Assembly (NCBI RefSeq): GCF_900101625.1
Contig: NZ_FMYZ01000005.1
Coordinates: forward strand, 124,001-188,000
Reading direction: 5' to 3'
Length of the DNA stretch: 64,000 nucleotides
DNA from: Cupriavidus sp. YR651
GTDB lineage: Bacteria; Pseudomonadota; Gammaproteobacteria; Burkholderiales; Burkholderiaceae
Positions 9,820 through 22,041 of this stretch are shown here, piece after piece. The stretch's first letter is position 1, and every line of letters starts with the position of its first letter. The notes below the pieces were generated by a model that searched no databases, was not told where the DNA came from, and saw nothing but the letters and a program-made list of their open reading frames with translations. A program made the position numbers and the translations under genes.

Positions 9820-9861
9820 GGAAGGGCTGGCGTCGCCGCAGGCGGATGCGCTGGCCCTTCC
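9820..9861. terminator. Candidate bidirectional terminator
   Basis: GGAAGGGC (9820-9827) pairs with GCCCTTCC (9854-9861) between two convergent genes. The loop is long and the T-tract short, so efficiency is uncertain. Confidence 0.45.
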
Positions 9862-9870
9862 TCCGGCATT

Positions 9871-10335
9871 TCAGAACAAGGTGGTGCTCATGAGCGCCTT
9901 GGCGACCAGCACACCTTCGTCGGGGCCCTCGGCATAGACGGACACATCCGTGGAAACCTGTCGCTTGCCGCGGCGGATCACCACCGCCACCGCACGCAGC
10001 GTCGCCGATCTTGCCGGCGCCAGATACTGGATCGACAAGTTTCCTGTCGCGCCACTGCGCACCACATCCGGATCGATATTGGAGAATGCGGCCGTCGCGC
10101 CCGCGATGTCGATCAGCGTCGCAATGACGCCGCCGTGCACGATGTCCGCCACCGTGGTGTGTTCCATGCTGAACGGGAGCAGCAGTTCGGCGTGATCGGG
10201 TGCGAGGGCATCGAGGCGAATGCCTAGCGCACGCGCCACCGGGGACTGCATCAACACGGACTCCACCACGGCCGCCACACGCGGCGCGACGGTGCCGTCC
10301 GAATGGCGGGAAATGCCAGCAGAGGCTTCAGACAT
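9871..10335 (-). CDS. PaaI-like hotdog-fold thioesterase
   Basis: 154 residues from the ATG at 10335 (MSEASAGISR); an in-frame codon two residues earlier is also possible. Has the PaaI/4HBT hallmark VHGGVIATLIDIAGA, with the HGG active-site loop, and NLSIQYLAPA in the second half. Members hydrolyse aryl- or acyl-CoA thioesters. No neighbouring pathway defines the substrate. Confidence 0.85.
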   Translation of the reverse strand: MSEASAGISRHSDGTVAPRVAAVVESVLMQSPVARALGIRLDALAPDHAELLLPFSMEHTTVADIVHGGVIATLIDIAGATAAFSNIDPDVVRSGATGNLSIQYLAPARSATLRAVAVVIRRGKRQVSTDVSVYAEGPDEGVLVAKALMSTTLF

Positions 10336-10554
10336 CGGCAAACTCCGGGAAGAATGGGGAATGAGTCGTGAATCGAGACACTGCCAGCGTAGCCAACCAC
10401 CGCGCCCAGCTCAATAACTTCCGGGGTAATCCCTGCAGACGGCGGTAGTCCGCGTTGGCCGGTTCCCGGCCGACCATGACCGATCCTGGCCGACCCTGGC
10501 CGACCTGACCGGAAACGTCGTATCGCCATCGCCGGGCCGGCCATCTGCCCCGTT

Positions 10555-10560
10555 TATAAT
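10555..10560 (+). promoter_or_regulatory. -10 box of the DUF1289 gene
   Basis: A consensus TATAAT sits 30 bp before the ATG at 10591 and rules out translation from the GTG at 10561. No convincing -35 hexamer was found. The upstream gap 10336-10554 holds only short GGCCGACC-type repeats. Confidence 0.55.
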
Positions 10561-10590
10561 GTGCCCCCAGCCGCTCCACCCGCCGACCGC

Positions 10591-10845
10591 ATGCCCGTCA
10601 CTCCGTCCGATTCCGTCCTGTCACCTGCCGCAGCCGCCACTTCCGAGGGCCAGGGCGGGCTGAGCAACCGTCCGGACAGTCCGTGCATCGGCATCTGCTC
10701 CACGCTGTTCGACGAAATCTGCCAGGGCTGTGGCCGCACCGCGGCGGAAGTCAGCAACTGGGTGTTCTACAGCGACGACGAAAAACAGGTCATCTGGGAA
10801 CGCATCACGCGCGAAGGCACCGCGCGACGCTTCCGTCAGGACTGA
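10591..10845 (+). CDS. DUF1289 family small Cys-rich protein
   Basis: 84 residues. It has the DUF1289 pattern SPCIGICS...CQGCGRTAAEVSNW, with four cysteines likely to bind metal. Family function is unknown; homologues are common single genes in proteobacteria. The ATG at 10591 is chosen because the TATAAT box directly precedes the alternative GTG. Its 3' end overlaps the convergent MOSC gene by 10 bp. Confidence 0.85.
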   Translation: MPVTPSDSVLSPAAAATSEGQGGLSNRPDSPCIGICSTLFDEICQGCGRTAAEVSNWVFYSDDEKQVIWERITREGTARRFRQD

Positions 10846-11567
10846 TCCGCAGCCGGGCTGCCAGATAACCGCTTCTCCATATCTTCCACCTCGCGGCGCG
10901 CCACGCGCTGCCGGGCCAGCTTGCGCCAGCTTTCCGCCAGCACCGGCAGCTCCGCCATCTCGGCCAGCGCCGCATAGTCGAGCCGATCCACATACAGCAC
11001 GCGCAGCAACCGCTGCAGGCTCCACTGCGGACAGGGCCGCGCAAGCAGGATCAGCCGGTCGCCGCGACGCACCTCGCCCTCTTCCAGCACACGGTAGTAC
11101 CAGCCTGTCCGCTGGCTGTTCTGCACCGCGCGTGACATGCCGGCATAACCAAAGCGGTGATTGAGCTTCCAGCACGGCTGCCTGGCTTGTGAGACCTCCA
11201 CCAGCGCCGTGCCAAGCCGGAACCGGTCGCCAACGCACACGTCCGCTTCCGTCAAACCCCGGGTGCTCAGGTTCTCGCCAAACGCGCCCGGACGGGCCAG
11301 GACATCGATGGCCGCGTCGGCATAAGCCGACAGTTCGGTCTGCCAGTGAGCGTAGTGATCCCGTGCATAGTGATGCAAGGCCTTTTCCGGGCCGCCGTGG
11401 TGCTTCGGGTCCCCCTGCTCGTCGATTGCAAGCCCGATTGTCGTCACGCGCACCGCGTCGTGAACTTCGGTCTTGTCGATGCCGCTCGGCAGCCCCTTGG
11501 GGCCGTATGGGCGAACCTTGCCCGCGAGCACGGCGTCGATGGCGATATCGATGACCGCGAGACTCAC
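10836..11567 (-). CDS. MOSC domain protein, YiiM-like
   Basis: 243 residues. MOSC domain with the Cys-containing motif QARQPCWKLN and preceding GAFGENLSTRG, followed by a C-terminal three-helix domain as in E. coli YiiM. MOSC proteins bind or transfer sulfur or molybdopterin, and YiiM acts in 6-N-hydroxylaminopurine detoxification. It starts with a GTG that overlaps the stop of the upstream amidotransferase gene (GTGA), so the two are translationally coupled. Confidence 0.88.
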   Translation of the reverse strand: MSLAVIDIAIDAVLAGKVRPYGPKGLPSGIDKTEVHDAVRVTTIGLAIDEQGDPKHHGGPEKALHHYARDHYAHWQTELSAYADAAIDVLARPGAFGENLSTRGLTEADVCVGDRFRLGTALVEVSQARQPCWKLNHRFGYAGMSRAVQNSQRTGWYYRVLEEGEVRRGDRLILLARPCPQWSLQRLLRVLYVDRLDYAALAEMAELPVLAESWRKLARQRVARREVEDMEKRLSGSPAADQS

Positions 11568-12313
11568 AGCCCGGCCTCGCTCAGCCAACGGGTGAACATC
11601 CGCTCGCCAGCCGCCGCGACGGTCGCCCCGATCTCCGCGGTACGCCGGCGAATCGTGCGCGGGTCGATACCGGCCTTGGCCAGCTCCACGGTATGGCCGA
11701 TCAGCCAGGTCTCGATATCGCTGGCAAGCACTTCCGGGTGGAATTGCAGCGCCAGTACATGCTTGCCGATGGCATAGGCCTGATTCGTGTTGCCCGCCGT
11801 GGAAGCCAGCAGTTCGGCGCCCGCCGGCAGGTCGAATGTATCGCCATGCCAGTGCAGCACCTGCCAGTCGGCGTCGGCCAGTGCCGCCAGCGGGGACCGC
11901 AATCCGGCCTCGGTCGGCGTCACCGGCGCCCAGCCGATCTCGCGCGTGCCGGGATACACCCGGGCATCCGACGCCGCCGCAATCAGTTGCGCGCCAAGGC
12001 ATGCACCGATCATCGGGCGACGCGATGCCAGCCGCTCGCGAATCACGGCGATCTCGGCCTCCAGCCACGGATAGGCTTGCGTCTCGTACACGCCGATCGG
12101 CCCGCCCAGTACCACAAGCAGATCGGCCGGGTCCGCCATCACGGGCGTCAGGTCGTCGACGCCGGCCTGGTAGATGCGGATACCGTGCCCACGCGCCCGC
12201 ACGGCATTGGCGATGACGCCGGCGTGCTCGAACGCCACATGCTGGATGACATCGGTACGGCGCGCCGTGCCGCCCGGGGCCGCATCGTTGGGAATGCCGG
12301 GAATTTCGGTCAT
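11564..12313 (-). CDS. Class I glutamine amidotransferase-like protein
   Basis: 249 residues. GATase1 fold with nucleophile Cys105 in GACLGAQ and the His192/Glu194 pair in QFHPE, so the triad is intact. Related to GuaA-like stand-alone amidotransferases of unknown acceptor. The ATG at 12313 has AGGAG just upstream; the longer frame to 12493 overlaps the acylase gene and is not coding-like. Second gene of an acylase-GATase-MOSC operon, 37 bp after the acylase stop. Confidence 0.88.
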   Translation of the reverse strand: MTEIPGIPNDAAPGGTARRTDVIQHVAFEHAGVIANAVRARGHGIRIYQAGVDDLTPVMADPADLLVVLGGPIGVYETQAYPWLEAEIAVIRERLASRRPMIGACLGAQLIAAASDARVYPGTREIGWAPVTPTEAGLRSPLAALADADWQVLHWHGDTFDLPAGAELLASTAGNTNQAYAIGKHVLALQFHPEVLASDIETWLIGHTVELAKAGIDPRTIRRRTAEIGATVAAAGERMFTRWLSEAGL

Positions 12314-12350
12314 GAATCCACTCCTGAAAGTTCGGTGCGAAAAGCGTGCG

Positions 12351-14819
12351 TCATGGTAGCGCCTCCGCCGCAGGGCGCAGCACCATCGTGTCGAAGCTGT
12401 CGCCACCGGGATTGCGCCGGTGCGCGCCGACCGTGATGAACTGCACTCCCGCCCACTTGTCCGTCCAGTCCCGGTAGTGGGGCGAGAGCGCATTGCCCGA
12501 TTGTCCCGTCGAAGTCATGAATCGGGATTCAGACAAATCCGAAAGATCGTAGATGGCACGCAGGCTCGCGGCATGGGTGCTCTCGAATGGGGCACGTTCG
12601 TCACGGAGGTTGTGGCGGCCGACGTCGACGGTATACGTATCGCCACCGGTCTGGACGCGCACGTTGAACAAGCCGGCCAGATACGGGACCTTGCCGAATG
12701 GCTTGTGCTCCGCGCGTGCCGTATGCGCCTTGCCCCAGCGCCAGCGTTCGGCATTGTCGCCATAGCGCGCGTCCAGGTCCGCGATGGCACGTCGCCAGGC
12801 CAGGCTAATCGTCTCGCCGCAGGTCTCGCGCGCAGGGGTTCGCGTGTTGTCACACCAGAACGCGCCCGCGCCGTCGGGATCGCGCATGGCGTTGAGCATC
12901 GGCAACTGGACATTGCGTTGATCCCAGAGCCGGTTGAACTGCACCTCGCCGACCTTGTCCTCGAACAGCAGGCGAGACAACTCGCGCAGCCACGCGGTGA
13001 CCACCAGCGGCTCGGCGCGATCCGCCGCCATCGTGCCGTCCCACTTGCGCAGCGCATCCAGCAGTCCGCGTTCACGCGGCGGGAGACTGGCGTCCTGCGC
13101 CACCGGCGCCGCCAGCAACAGCGGCAGGGCTTCGCGCACGGCCAGCGACACCACGTCCTTCTGGATGGCCGCGAAGCTGTCCGGGGTATGGCGCGGATTG
13201 GCCTCCAGCAGCGCCTTGATGCGCTGGTAGCGATACGGCACCGTCCATTCGCTGGTAATGAAGTACGGGTAGTCGTCCGCCACGATCTTCTGGTTGGCGG
13301 TGACGATCATGCCCGTCGGCGGGTTATAGCTGCGCGGCAACTGCTCGAACGGCACGAAGCCCGTCCAGTCGTAGCGGGCCTCCCAGCCCGGCGCCGGCGC
13401 CAGCCCCTTGAGGTCGTTGTCGGCACGCCGCAGCGGCACGCGTCCCGGTGCGATATAGCCGATATTGCCGTCGACATCGGCATAGACAATGTTCTGTTGC
13501 GGCGCGTGGAAATCCCGCATCGCCGCCAGGAAACTGTTCCAGTCCGAGGCCTGGCCGAGCTTCAGGCCGCCCTGGAACGTACGATCGTCTGGCCGGAGCG
13601 CCGTCCACTGGAACGCCACCACATATTGCGCGCCAAGCGGCTTCGCGGCGGCGACGAGCGGTTCGGCGACATCGGACAAGACCGGGCCATGCCGCGTGGC
13701 GCGGACGGTCAGCGTGACGTCATTCTCGCCCTTCACATGGATGATCTCGGTACGGGTCTCGAAGTCGGCCCAGCCGTCCGGCGTCTGGTATTGGCCCGGG
13801 TTGCCGGGCGCCACGCGTTCGATATAGAGATCCTGCACATCGGGCGCGGTATTGGTGAAGCCCCACGCGATGCGCTTGTTATGGCCCAGCACCACAAGCG
13901 GTGCGCCGGGCAGCGTGGCACCGGTGACGTCGAGTCCCGGCGCCTGCAGGCGGGCGACATACCACAGCGCCGGCGCCTGCAGCCCCAGGTGCGGATCGTT
14001 GGCCAGCAAGGGCTTGCCGCTACGCGTATGGGCCCCGGATACCACCCAGTTGTTCGAGCCCATGCCCTCCACGTAACCCGACGGCGCGCGCTGCACCACG
14101 CTTGCCATCGCCGTCGCGACCGGCGCCAGTTGCCGGTAGAAGCTGGCGTAGTCCATGGTCCGCAGCGGCTTGTCGCCGGGGTACGGCGCCAGGATCTCGG
14201 CGATGCGGGCGGTCGGCAGTTGCTGCGCCAGCCCCATGCGCAAGACCTCCTGGGTCCAGTTTCCGCCCAGGTCCCACGCCATCATGGTCTGCCAGCCGAG
14301 CGTATCGGCCGGTTCCCAGCGTTCCGGGCGGGTCCGCAGGATCAGGAATTCCGGTGGCAGCGCGGACTTGCGGGTATCGATGAACGCATTGACGCCGTTG
14401 GCATAGGCCTGCAGCACCGCGCGGGTCTCGGGCGACGACTGGGCCAGGATCGCCTCGGCGTTGCGCCGCACGCCCAGCGTGCGCAGGAAGCGGTCGGTAT
14501 CGAGCGCACTCGGCCCCAGGATCTCCGCGAGCCGGCCCGCCACGATCCGCTTGTTCATCTGCATCTGCCACAGCCGGTCCTGCGCGTGGACGTAGCCCAG
14601 CGCGTAGTACGCATCGAGCGCGTTGGCGGCCTGGATGTGCGGTACGGCGTTGCGGTCCCGGACCACCACCACGCGGTCCTTCAGTCCGGGCAGCCGCAGC
14701 GTGCCGGCCGAATCCGGCTGCGAGGCCTGGCGATACCAGATATAGCCGCCAGCCGCGCCCGTGACCGCCAGCAGCGCGATCGACACCAGCCACCAACCCA
14801 GCCGTTTGAACCAGCCCAT
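12351..14819 (-). CDS. Penicillin acylase family N-terminal-nucleophile amidohydrolase
   Basis: 822 residues, the usual precursor length for the family (penicillin G, cephalosporin and AHL acylases). An N-terminal hydrophobic segment (residues 10-28) acts as signal or anchor to the periplasm. The autocatalytic site is MGSNNWVVSG, with Ser255 as the new beta-subunit N-terminus and nucleophile. The start at 14819 (MGWFKRLGWW) follows GGAGAGG at good spacing; two upstream in-frame ATGs (14837, 14849) are less likely. AHL-lactone quorum quenching is a possible role but cannot be decided here. Confidence 0.92.
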   Translation of the reverse strand: MGWFKRLGWWLVSIALLAVTGAAGGYIWYRQASQPDSAGTLRLPGLKDRVVVVRDRNAVPHIQAANALDAYYALGYVHAQDRLWQMQMNKRIVAGRLAEILGPSALDTDRFLRTLGVRRNAEAILAQSSPETRAVLQAYANGVNAFIDTRKSALPPEFLILRTRPERWEPADTLGWQTMMAWDLGGNWTQEVLRMGLAQQLPTARIAEILAPYPGDKPLRTMDYASFYRQLAPVATAMASVVQRAPSGYVEGMGSNNWVVSGAHTRSGKPLLANDPHLGLQAPALWYVARLQAPGLDVTGATLPGAPLVVLGHNKRIAWGFTNTAPDVQDLYIERVAPGNPGQYQTPDGWADFETRTEIIHVKGENDVTLTVRATRHGPVLSDVAEPLVAAAKPLGAQYVVAFQWTALRPDDRTFQGGLKLGQASDWNSFLAAMRDFHAPQQNIVYADVDGNIGYIAPGRVPLRRADNDLKGLAPAPGWEARYDWTGFVPFEQLPRSYNPPTGMIVTANQKIVADDYPYFITSEWTVPYRYQRIKALLEANPRHTPDSFAAIQKDVVSLAVREALPLLLAAPVAQDASLPPRERGLLDALRKWDGTMAADRAEPLVVTAWLRELSRLLFEDKVGEVQFNRLWDQRNVQLPMLNAMRDPDGAGAFWCDNTRTPARETCGETISLAWRRAIADLDARYGDNAERWRWGKAHTARAEHKPFGKVPYLAGLFNVRVQTGGDTYTVDVGRHNLRDERAPFESTHAASLRAIYDLSDLSESRFMTSTGQSGNALSPHYRDWTDKWAGVQFITVGAHRRNPGGDSFDTMVLRPAAEALP

Positions 14820-14943
14820 CGGAACCTCTCCAGTCATAGGCGATCGCAAGGATCGGAATCTCGAATGATCGCAGGCTTCCGCCCGTGAAACCTTGTGCGA
14901 TCAAGCTTCCCGAAGCTTCAGAGGATCGCGGATCTCATCCACG

Positions 14944-14970
14944 AAAAAATGCCCGGACCAGCCGGGCATT
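14944..14970 (-). terminator. Terminator of the aldehyde dehydrogenase gene
   Basis: AATGCCCGG (14948-14956) pairs with CCGGGCATT (14962-14970). On the minus strand the stem is followed by a run of six T (14944-14949). Confidence 0.85.
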
Positions 14971-15008
14971 CTTCCGGGACGCGTCAGGACACATCCAAGC
15001 CCGCCACG

Positions 15009-16439
15009 TCAGGCCGGCTTTTTCATCTGCAGGGACTTGTACTCGAGGAATTCCTCCAGGCCGTACTTGCCGGCCTCGCGCCCGTTGCCGGATTGCTTGT
15101 AGCCACCGAACGGCGCGTTCATGTTGAACGGCCCGCCGTTGATGTCAACCTGGCCAGTACGGATGCGGCGCGCCACGCGGATCGCGCGAGCCTCGTCGCC
15201 GGACCACACGCCGCCGCCCAGCCCGTAGATGCTGTCATTGGCGATACGGACCGCGTCGTCTTCCGTGTCATAGCAGATCACCGACAGCACCGGACCGAAA
15301 ATCTCTTCCTGCGCCACGGTGGCCCGGGGATCGACGTTGCCGAGCACGGTCGGCTTGACGAAAAAGCCCTTGTCCAGCCCCACCGGCGTATCCGGGCCGC
15401 CGGCCACCAGTTCCGCGCCCTCTTCCAGGCCGCGCCGAATATAGCCCGTGACGCGCTCCTTCTGCGCCGCCGAAATCAGCGGCCCGAGCTTGCTAGTTTC
15501 TGCCAGCGGATCGCCGACGGTGAAGCCCTCCGCAATCTTGGCCGCGATGGCCTTGACCTCGTCATAGCGGGCACGCGGCACCAGCATGCGGGTGTGCGCC
15601 GAGCAGGTCTGGCCCGAGTTCAGGAAGCACGCATTGATGGTCCCCTTGACGGCTTGCTGCAGGTCCGCGTCGTCGAGGATCACCGAGGCCGACTTGCCAC
15701 CCAGCTCCAGCGCCACGCGCTTGACCGACTGGGCCGCCAGCTCCGATACGCGCTTGCCGGCGCGCGTCGAGCCCGTGAACGACACCATATCCACTTCCGG
15801 ATGGCTGGCCAGCACTTCGCCCACCACCGGCCCGAAACCGGTCACCAGGTTGAACACACCCGGCGGCAGGCCTGCGGCCTCGATCACCTCCGCCAGCACA
15901 AACGCATTCAGCGGTGCCACCTCGGACGGCTTGAGCACGACGGTGCAGCCCGCCGCCAGCGCGGGCGCCACCTTCAGCGTGATCTGGTTCAGCGGGTAAT
16001 TCCACGGCGTGATGGCCGCCACCACGCCCATCGGCTCGCGCACGACGAGAGAGTTGCCCACCTGCTCCTCGAATTCGAACGATTCCAGCAGCGTGGCCGC
16101 CTGGCCCCAGTTATAGACGGGCCCGCCGACCTGGATGGCACGGGCAAGCCTGATCGGCATGCCAACTTCGCCGGCGATCAGTTGCGCCAGTTCCTCGGTC
16201 CGGTCCTTCAGGCCTTCGGCGATCTTGCGGATGTAGCCGGCGCGCACAGCGGGCGGCGTGGTGGACCAGCCGTCGAATGCCGCGCGTGCGGCGGCGATGG
16301 CATCCTCGGCATCGCGGGCATGGCCCTCGGGAATCTTGCCCATGACCGCCTCGGTCGCCGAATGGATGACGTCGATCAGCCCCGTACCGTGCGGGGTGAC
16401 CCATTTACCGTTGATAAATAGTTTGTCTCGTTGTTGCAT
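15009..16439 (-). CDS. NAD(P)-dependent aldehyde dehydrogenase
   Basis: 476 residues, ALDH superfamily. Oxidises an aldehyde to the acid. Cofactor motif TPWNYP is near residue 145, the general base Glu245 lies in LELGGKS and the nucleophile Cys279 in NSGQTCS. Closest in style to broad-range aldehyde dehydrogenases of the betaine-aldehyde or DhaS type; the substrate is not set by context. The start ATG at 16439 gives [10 protein letters not shown], matching family N-termini. Monocistronic with its own terminator, divergent from the next gene. Confidence 0.93.
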   Translation of the reverse strand: MQQRDKLFINGKWVTPHGTGLIDVIHSATEAVMGKIPEGHARDAEDAIAAARAAFDGWSTTPPAVRAGYIRKIAEGLKDRTEELAQLIAGEVGMPIRLARAIQVGGPVYNWGQAATLLESFEFEEQVGNSLVVREPMGVVAAITPWNYPLNQITLKVAPALAAGCTVVLKPSEVAPLNAFVLAEVIEAAGLPPGVFNLVTGFGPVVGEVLASHPEVDMVSFTGSTRAGKRVSELAAQSVKRVALELGGKSASVILDDADLQQAVKGTINACFLNSGQTCSAHTRMLVPRARYDEVKAIAAKIAEGFTVGDPLAETSKLGPLISAAQKERVTGYIRRGLEEGAELVAGGPDTPVGLDKGFFVKPTVLGNVDPRATVAQEEIFGPVLSVICYDTEDDAVRIANDSIYGLGGGVWSGDEARAIRVARRIRTGQVDINGGPFNMNAPFGGYKQSGNGREAGKYGLEEFLEYKSLQMKKPA

Positions 16440-16492
16440 GGCCACAGTTCTCAATAGGTGGATCGGCGGTTGCAATTTTTTTGTTACTTTTA

Positions 16493-16502
16493 TGGTGCAC
16501 CA
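16493..16502. promoter_or_regulatory. Perfect palindrome TGGTGCACCA over the dehydrogenase promoter
   Basis: A perfect 10-bp palindrome in the divergent 16440-16636 region. TACAAT on the minus strand (16504-16509) could be the -10 box for the aldehyde dehydrogenase, so the palindrome would lie near the transcription start. TGGT-NN-ACCA resembles GntR/FadR-type operators, suggesting repression; the regulator is not in the window. Confidence 0.45.
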
Positions 16503-16636
16503 CATTGTAGAGCGGATTGCGGCATCGATTATTTCGCCGCCCTCTCCCTCGAACAAGCAGAAGTCGAAAATCGGCCGCGAAGTCTCACCCGAGGGCGCCC
16601 GCCACGGACGGCCGATCCATAACAAAGGAGCGAGGC

Positions 16637-17263
16637 ATGGTCGATCCGACTTACCAGAAGACGGACGCAGGACAAGAGGAGATCCGCACGCGTGCACGCA
16701 AGCTGGACCAGAAGGTGCGTGCATTGTTGCTGATCGTGAACGGGGAACGCCGCAAATCGGACCTGTTGGCGCAGGTTGGCGGAATGGGTGTTGGCGAGGA
16801 ATCTTTCGATACCCTGCTTTCGTTGGGTCTGATCGCCCCTTCGTCAGAAGAAGTCGCGCCGGCGGCGCCCACACCGGTGCGCCAGAGCAAATCCGCGCCC
16901 CAGAGCGCCCCGGCGGACACCAATCTGTTTGCCGCCTATTCGGCACTCGGCAAGGGCATCGACGACGTGCTCGCCGATACCACGATTGCACCGCCCGCCC
17001 CACCCGCGCGCGCGGCCGCCACGCCGGACGGATACCAGCAGCTCTATCACTTCTTTACGGATGTGATCGGCAACCACCTCGGGCTGCGCGGCTACGTCAT
17101 GCAAGTCAAGGTGGAAAAGGCCGGCACGATCGTCGAGCTGGCCGCGCTACGCGATGCGCTCGGTGCCGCGCTGCAGAAGGCCAAGGGCGACATCACCGCC
17201 CGGGCCATCATCGACCAGCTCGACGCCATGCTGGCCGACATGGGGGTGGCACCAGCGCGATAG
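16637..17263 (+). CDS. Conserved hypothetical protein with winged-helix-like N-terminus
   Basis: 208 residues. I do not recognise a named family. Residues 1-65 look like a helical, possibly winged-helix domain ([15 protein letters not shown]...LLSLGLIAP). Residues 68-135 are Pro/Ala-rich and likely flexible, and 140-205 are helical. The ATG at 16637 has AAAGGAG upstream, which beats the open frame to 16517. Single gene ended by a strong terminator. It could be a regulatory or signalling adaptor. Confidence 0.75.
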   Translation: MVDPTYQKTDAGQEEIRTRARKLDQKVRALLLIVNGERRKSDLLAQVGGMGVGEESFDTLLSLGLIAPSSEEVAPAAPTPVRQSKSAPQSAPADTNLFAAYSALGKGIDDVLADTTIAPPAPPARAAATPDGYQQLYHFFTDVIGNHLGLRGYVMQVKVEKAGTIVELAALRDALGAALQKAKGDITARAIIDQLDAMLADMGVAPAR

Positions 17264-17320
17264 CACCGCACGCTGAGGTGGTCACACTGCCCGGCGGCAG
17301 CATCCCGGGCACCCAATGAA

Positions 17321-17357
17321 AAAGGCCGCGACTCCGTTCAGAGTCGCGGCCTTTTTT
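17321..17357. terminator. Strong bidirectional terminator
   Basis: GGCCGCGACTC (17324-17334) pairs perfectly with GAGTCGCGGCC (17341-17351), with A-rich sequence before it and T6 after it. It serves both the hypothetical gene and the convergent ybiT. Confidence 0.93.
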
Positions 17358-17404
17358 CATGGCAAGCACGGATTTGCGGACGGATCACCGTCCGCAAATC
17401 ATGA

Positions 17405-19027
17405 TCAGGCGTTGATGCCTTGCGATTGCAGGTACTCGTCGTACGTGCCGAGGTAGTCGGTCAGCGTGCCGTCGGTGCGCACTTCGATCACGCGCGTGGC
17501 CAGACCGCTCACGAACTCACGGTCGTGCGATACGAAGACCAGCGTGCCCTGGAACTTGTCCAGCGCGATCTGCATCGACTCGATCGACTCCATGTCCATG
17601 TGGTTGGTCGGCTCGTCCAGCGCCAGCACGTTGTGGCGGCCCAGCATCAGCTTGCCCCAGATCATGCGGCCCTTTTCGCCGCCGGACAGCACCTTGACCG
17701 ACTTCTTGATGTCGTCGGCCGAGAACAGCAGGCGGCCCAGCGTGCCGCGCAGCGACGTTTCGTCATCGCCGGCCTGCGTCCACTGGCTCATCCAGTCCAT
17801 CACGTCGCGGTCTACCGGGAACTCCTCGTACGTGTCCTGCGGCATGTAGCCGACGTTGGCGTTCTCCGCCCACTTCACGGTGCCGCGGTCCACCTCCACG
17901 CCGCGCTGCACGCCGTCCTGCACGACGTTGTTCAGCAGGCTGCGCAGCAGCGTGCTCTTGCCCGCGCCGTTCTCGCCGATGATCGCCACGCGCTCGCCGG
18001 CCTGGATCGCCAGCGACAGGTTGTTGATGATCTTGCGGTCGTAGGTCTTGGTGACGCCTTCCACTTCGACGGCCAGGTTGTGCAGCTTCTTCTCGAACTC
18101 GAAGCGGATGAACGGGTTCTGGCGCGACGACGGCTTGATGTCCTCGACCTTGATCTTCTCGATCTGCTTTGCGCGCGAGGTGGCCTGGCGGGCCTTGGAC
18201 TTGTTGGCCGAGAAGCGGCGCACGAAGTCCTGCAGTTCGCTGATGCGCTCCTTGGCGCGCGCGTTGGCGGCCACCTGGCGCTCGCGGGCCTGCATCGACG
18301 CTTCCATGTAGTCGTCGTAGTTGCCCGGGTAGACCTTCAGCGTGCCGTAGTCCATGTCGGCCATGTGCGTGCACACGGAGTTCAGGAAGTGGCGATCGTG
18401 GGAGATGATGATCATGGTGGAGTTGCGCTCGTTGAGCACGTCTTCCAGCCAGCGGATCGTGTTGATGTCCAGGTTGTTGGTCGGCTCGTCCAGCAGCAGG
18501 ACGTCCGGGTTCGAGAACAGCGCCTGCGCCAGCAGCACACGCAGCTTCCAGCCCGGCGCGACATCGCTCATCGGGCCCTGGTGCTGTTCCGTCGGGATGC
18601 CCACGCCCAGCAGCAGTTCGCCGGCGCGCGCCTCGGCCGTGTAGCCGTCGTACTCGGCATACTTGGCCTCCAGCTCGGCGGCCTTCATGTAGTCCTCGTC
18701 CGTGGCTTCCGGATTGGCGTAGATCGCGTCACGTTCCGCGGCGGCGGCCCACATCTCGGTATGGCCCATCATCACCACGTCCAGCACGCGGTTGTCTTCA
18801 TAGGCGAACTGGTCCTGGCGCAGCTTGCCCAGGCGGATACCCGGCTCCAGCATGACGTTGCCGGACGACGGCTCGAGGTCGCTGCCGAGGATCTTCATGA
18901 AGGTGGACTTGCCGCAGCCGTTCGCGCCGATCAGGCCGTAGCGGTTACCCTCGCCGAACTTGACCGAGATGTTCTCGAACAGCGGCTTCGGGCCGAACTG
19001 CATGGTGATGTTTGCGGTAGAAAGCAC
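17405..19027 (-). CDS. ybiT: ABC-F family ribosome-associated ATPase YbiT
   Basis: 540 residues with two ABC cassettes and no membrane segments. N-terminal Walker A is GANGCGKST and the C-terminal one GENGAGKST, with two [18 protein letters not shown] Walker B motifs. The N-terminus ([20 protein letters not shown]) follows E. coli YbiT closely, and the inter-domain linker is the typical charged helix pair. ABC-F proteins bind the ribosomal E site and rescue stalled translation; YbiT's specific stall is less well defined. Confidence 0.93.
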   Translation of the reverse strand: MLSTANITMQFGPKPLFENISVKFGEGNRYGLIGANGCGKSTFMKILGSDLEPSSGNVMLEPGIRLGKLRQDQFAYEDNRVLDVVMMGHTEMWAAAAERDAIYANPEATDEDYMKAAELEAKYAEYDGYTAEARAGELLLGVGIPTEQHQGPMSDVAPGWKLRVLLAQALFSNPDVLLLDEPTNNLDINTIRWLEDVLNERNSTMIIISHDRHFLNSVCTHMADMDYGTLKVYPGNYDDYMEASMQARERQVAANARAKERISELQDFVRRFSANKSKARQATSRAKQIEKIKVEDIKPSSRQNPFIRFEFEKKLHNLAVEVEGVTKTYDRKIINNLSLAIQAGERVAIIGENGAGKSTLLRSLLNNVVQDGVQRGVEVDRGTVKWAENANVGYMPQDTYEEFPVDRDVMDWMSQWTQAGDDETSLRGTLGRLLFSADDIKKSVKVLSGGEKGRMIWGKLMLGRHNVLALDEPTNHMDMESIESMQIALDKFQGTLVFVSHDREFVSGLATRVIEVRTDGTLTDYLGTYDEYLQSQGINA

Positions 19028-19202
19028 GTCTGAAACCTTGTGTGAAGCGGCGCGGGGTGCGCCTGGCCTGTTTGCTGGCGGCGGGATCGCGTGGAAGAAC
19101 AGCCCATCAGCGCGTCCGGCGGAGCAATCATGAGGAAGTAACCCGCGATTTTACCACTCGCGGGCCGGAAGAGCGATGGCGGCACCGGCCGCCACCTGTG
19201 CG

Positions 19203-21237
<2,035 letters not shown>

Positions 21238-21240
21238 GTG

Positions 21241-21876
21241 TCAGCGAATGCCCAGCAGCTTGTGGGTTTGCAGCGACAGGCGCCAGCGCGGATGACGCTG
21301 GCAGAAATCGACCGCCGCCACCGTATTCTGCCGGGCCAGCGGGCCATCCATGGCCTGCACCATGAAATAGCGGAAATCCAGTTGCTCGTATGCCGCGAAG
21401 TCCTGGCCGTCCTGCGGGATGACGACCTTGAGTTCGTCGCCCTTCTTCACGACAAGTTCGGAGCCCATCTTGGGGCTCACGCACACCCAGTCGATGCCGT
21501 CCGGAACCGGGATCGTGCCGTTGGTTTCGATGGCGATCTCGAAGCCTTGCGCGTGCAGCGCGTCGATTAGCGCCGCATCCAGTTGCAGCAGCGGCTCGCC
21601 GCCAGTGCAGACCACCAGCGGCTTGCCGCCGGCGCCCTGCGGCCATTCGGACGCCACGGTCGCCGCCAGATCCCCGGCCGTCTTGTACTTGCCGCCGCGC
21701 GTGCCGTCCGTGCCGACGAAATCGGTATCGCAGAACTGGCACACCGCGCGTTCGCGATCTTCCTCGCGCCCGGTCCACAGGTTGCAGCCCGAGAAGCGGC
21801 AGAACACCGCGGCGCGGCCGGCATTGGCGCCTTCGCCCTGTAGCGTGTAGAAGATTTCCTTGACGGCGTAAGTCAT
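21241..21876 (-). CDS. queE: 7-carboxy-7-deazaguanine synthase QueE
   Basis: 211 residues, radical SAM. Makes 7-carboxy-7-deazaguanine from QueD's product. The cluster ligands Cys31, Cys46 and Cys49 follow the QueE-type C-X14-C-X2-C spacing rather than CX3CX2C. The substrate loop FYTLQGEG lies at residues 9-16. First gene of a queE-queD-tadA-ldcA run. Confidence 0.94.
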   Translation of the reverse strand: MTYAVKEIFYTLQGEGANAGRAAVFCRFSGCNLWTGREEDRERAVCQFCDTDFVGTDGTRGGKYKTAGDLAATVASEWPQGAGGKPLVVCTGGEPLLQLDAALIDALHAQGFEIAIETNGTIPVPDGIDWVCVSPKMGSELVVKKGDELKVVIPQDGQDFAAYEQLDFRYFMVQAMDGPLARQNTVAAVDFCQRHPRWRLSLQTHKLLGIR

Positions 21877-22041
21877 GCTTGGGGTCCTGAGACCGGGATT
21901 CGATCGTTCTGCGGCCAGTGTATGACCAGGTAACGCGGATGGGGCACCGCGGCCTCGCGGCGGGTCCGGGCATCACCAGAAGAGGCGAATGTCCGGCGAG
22001 CGGGCAACCTAGAAGTATACAGCAACAACGTAGGGTTTTCG

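Noticed and set aside
10478..10510. Short GGCCGACC repeats in the gap before the DUF1289 gene
   Set aside because: Only a few imperfect copies without 21-bp phasing; likely low-complexity GC sequence, not the TGGCCA operator.
12420..14888. Long plus-strand open frame (822 codons) opposite the penicillin acylase gene
   Set aside because: Arg/Gly/His-rich shadow with no domain; the acylase frame has the nucleophile Ser motif and a ribosome-binding site.
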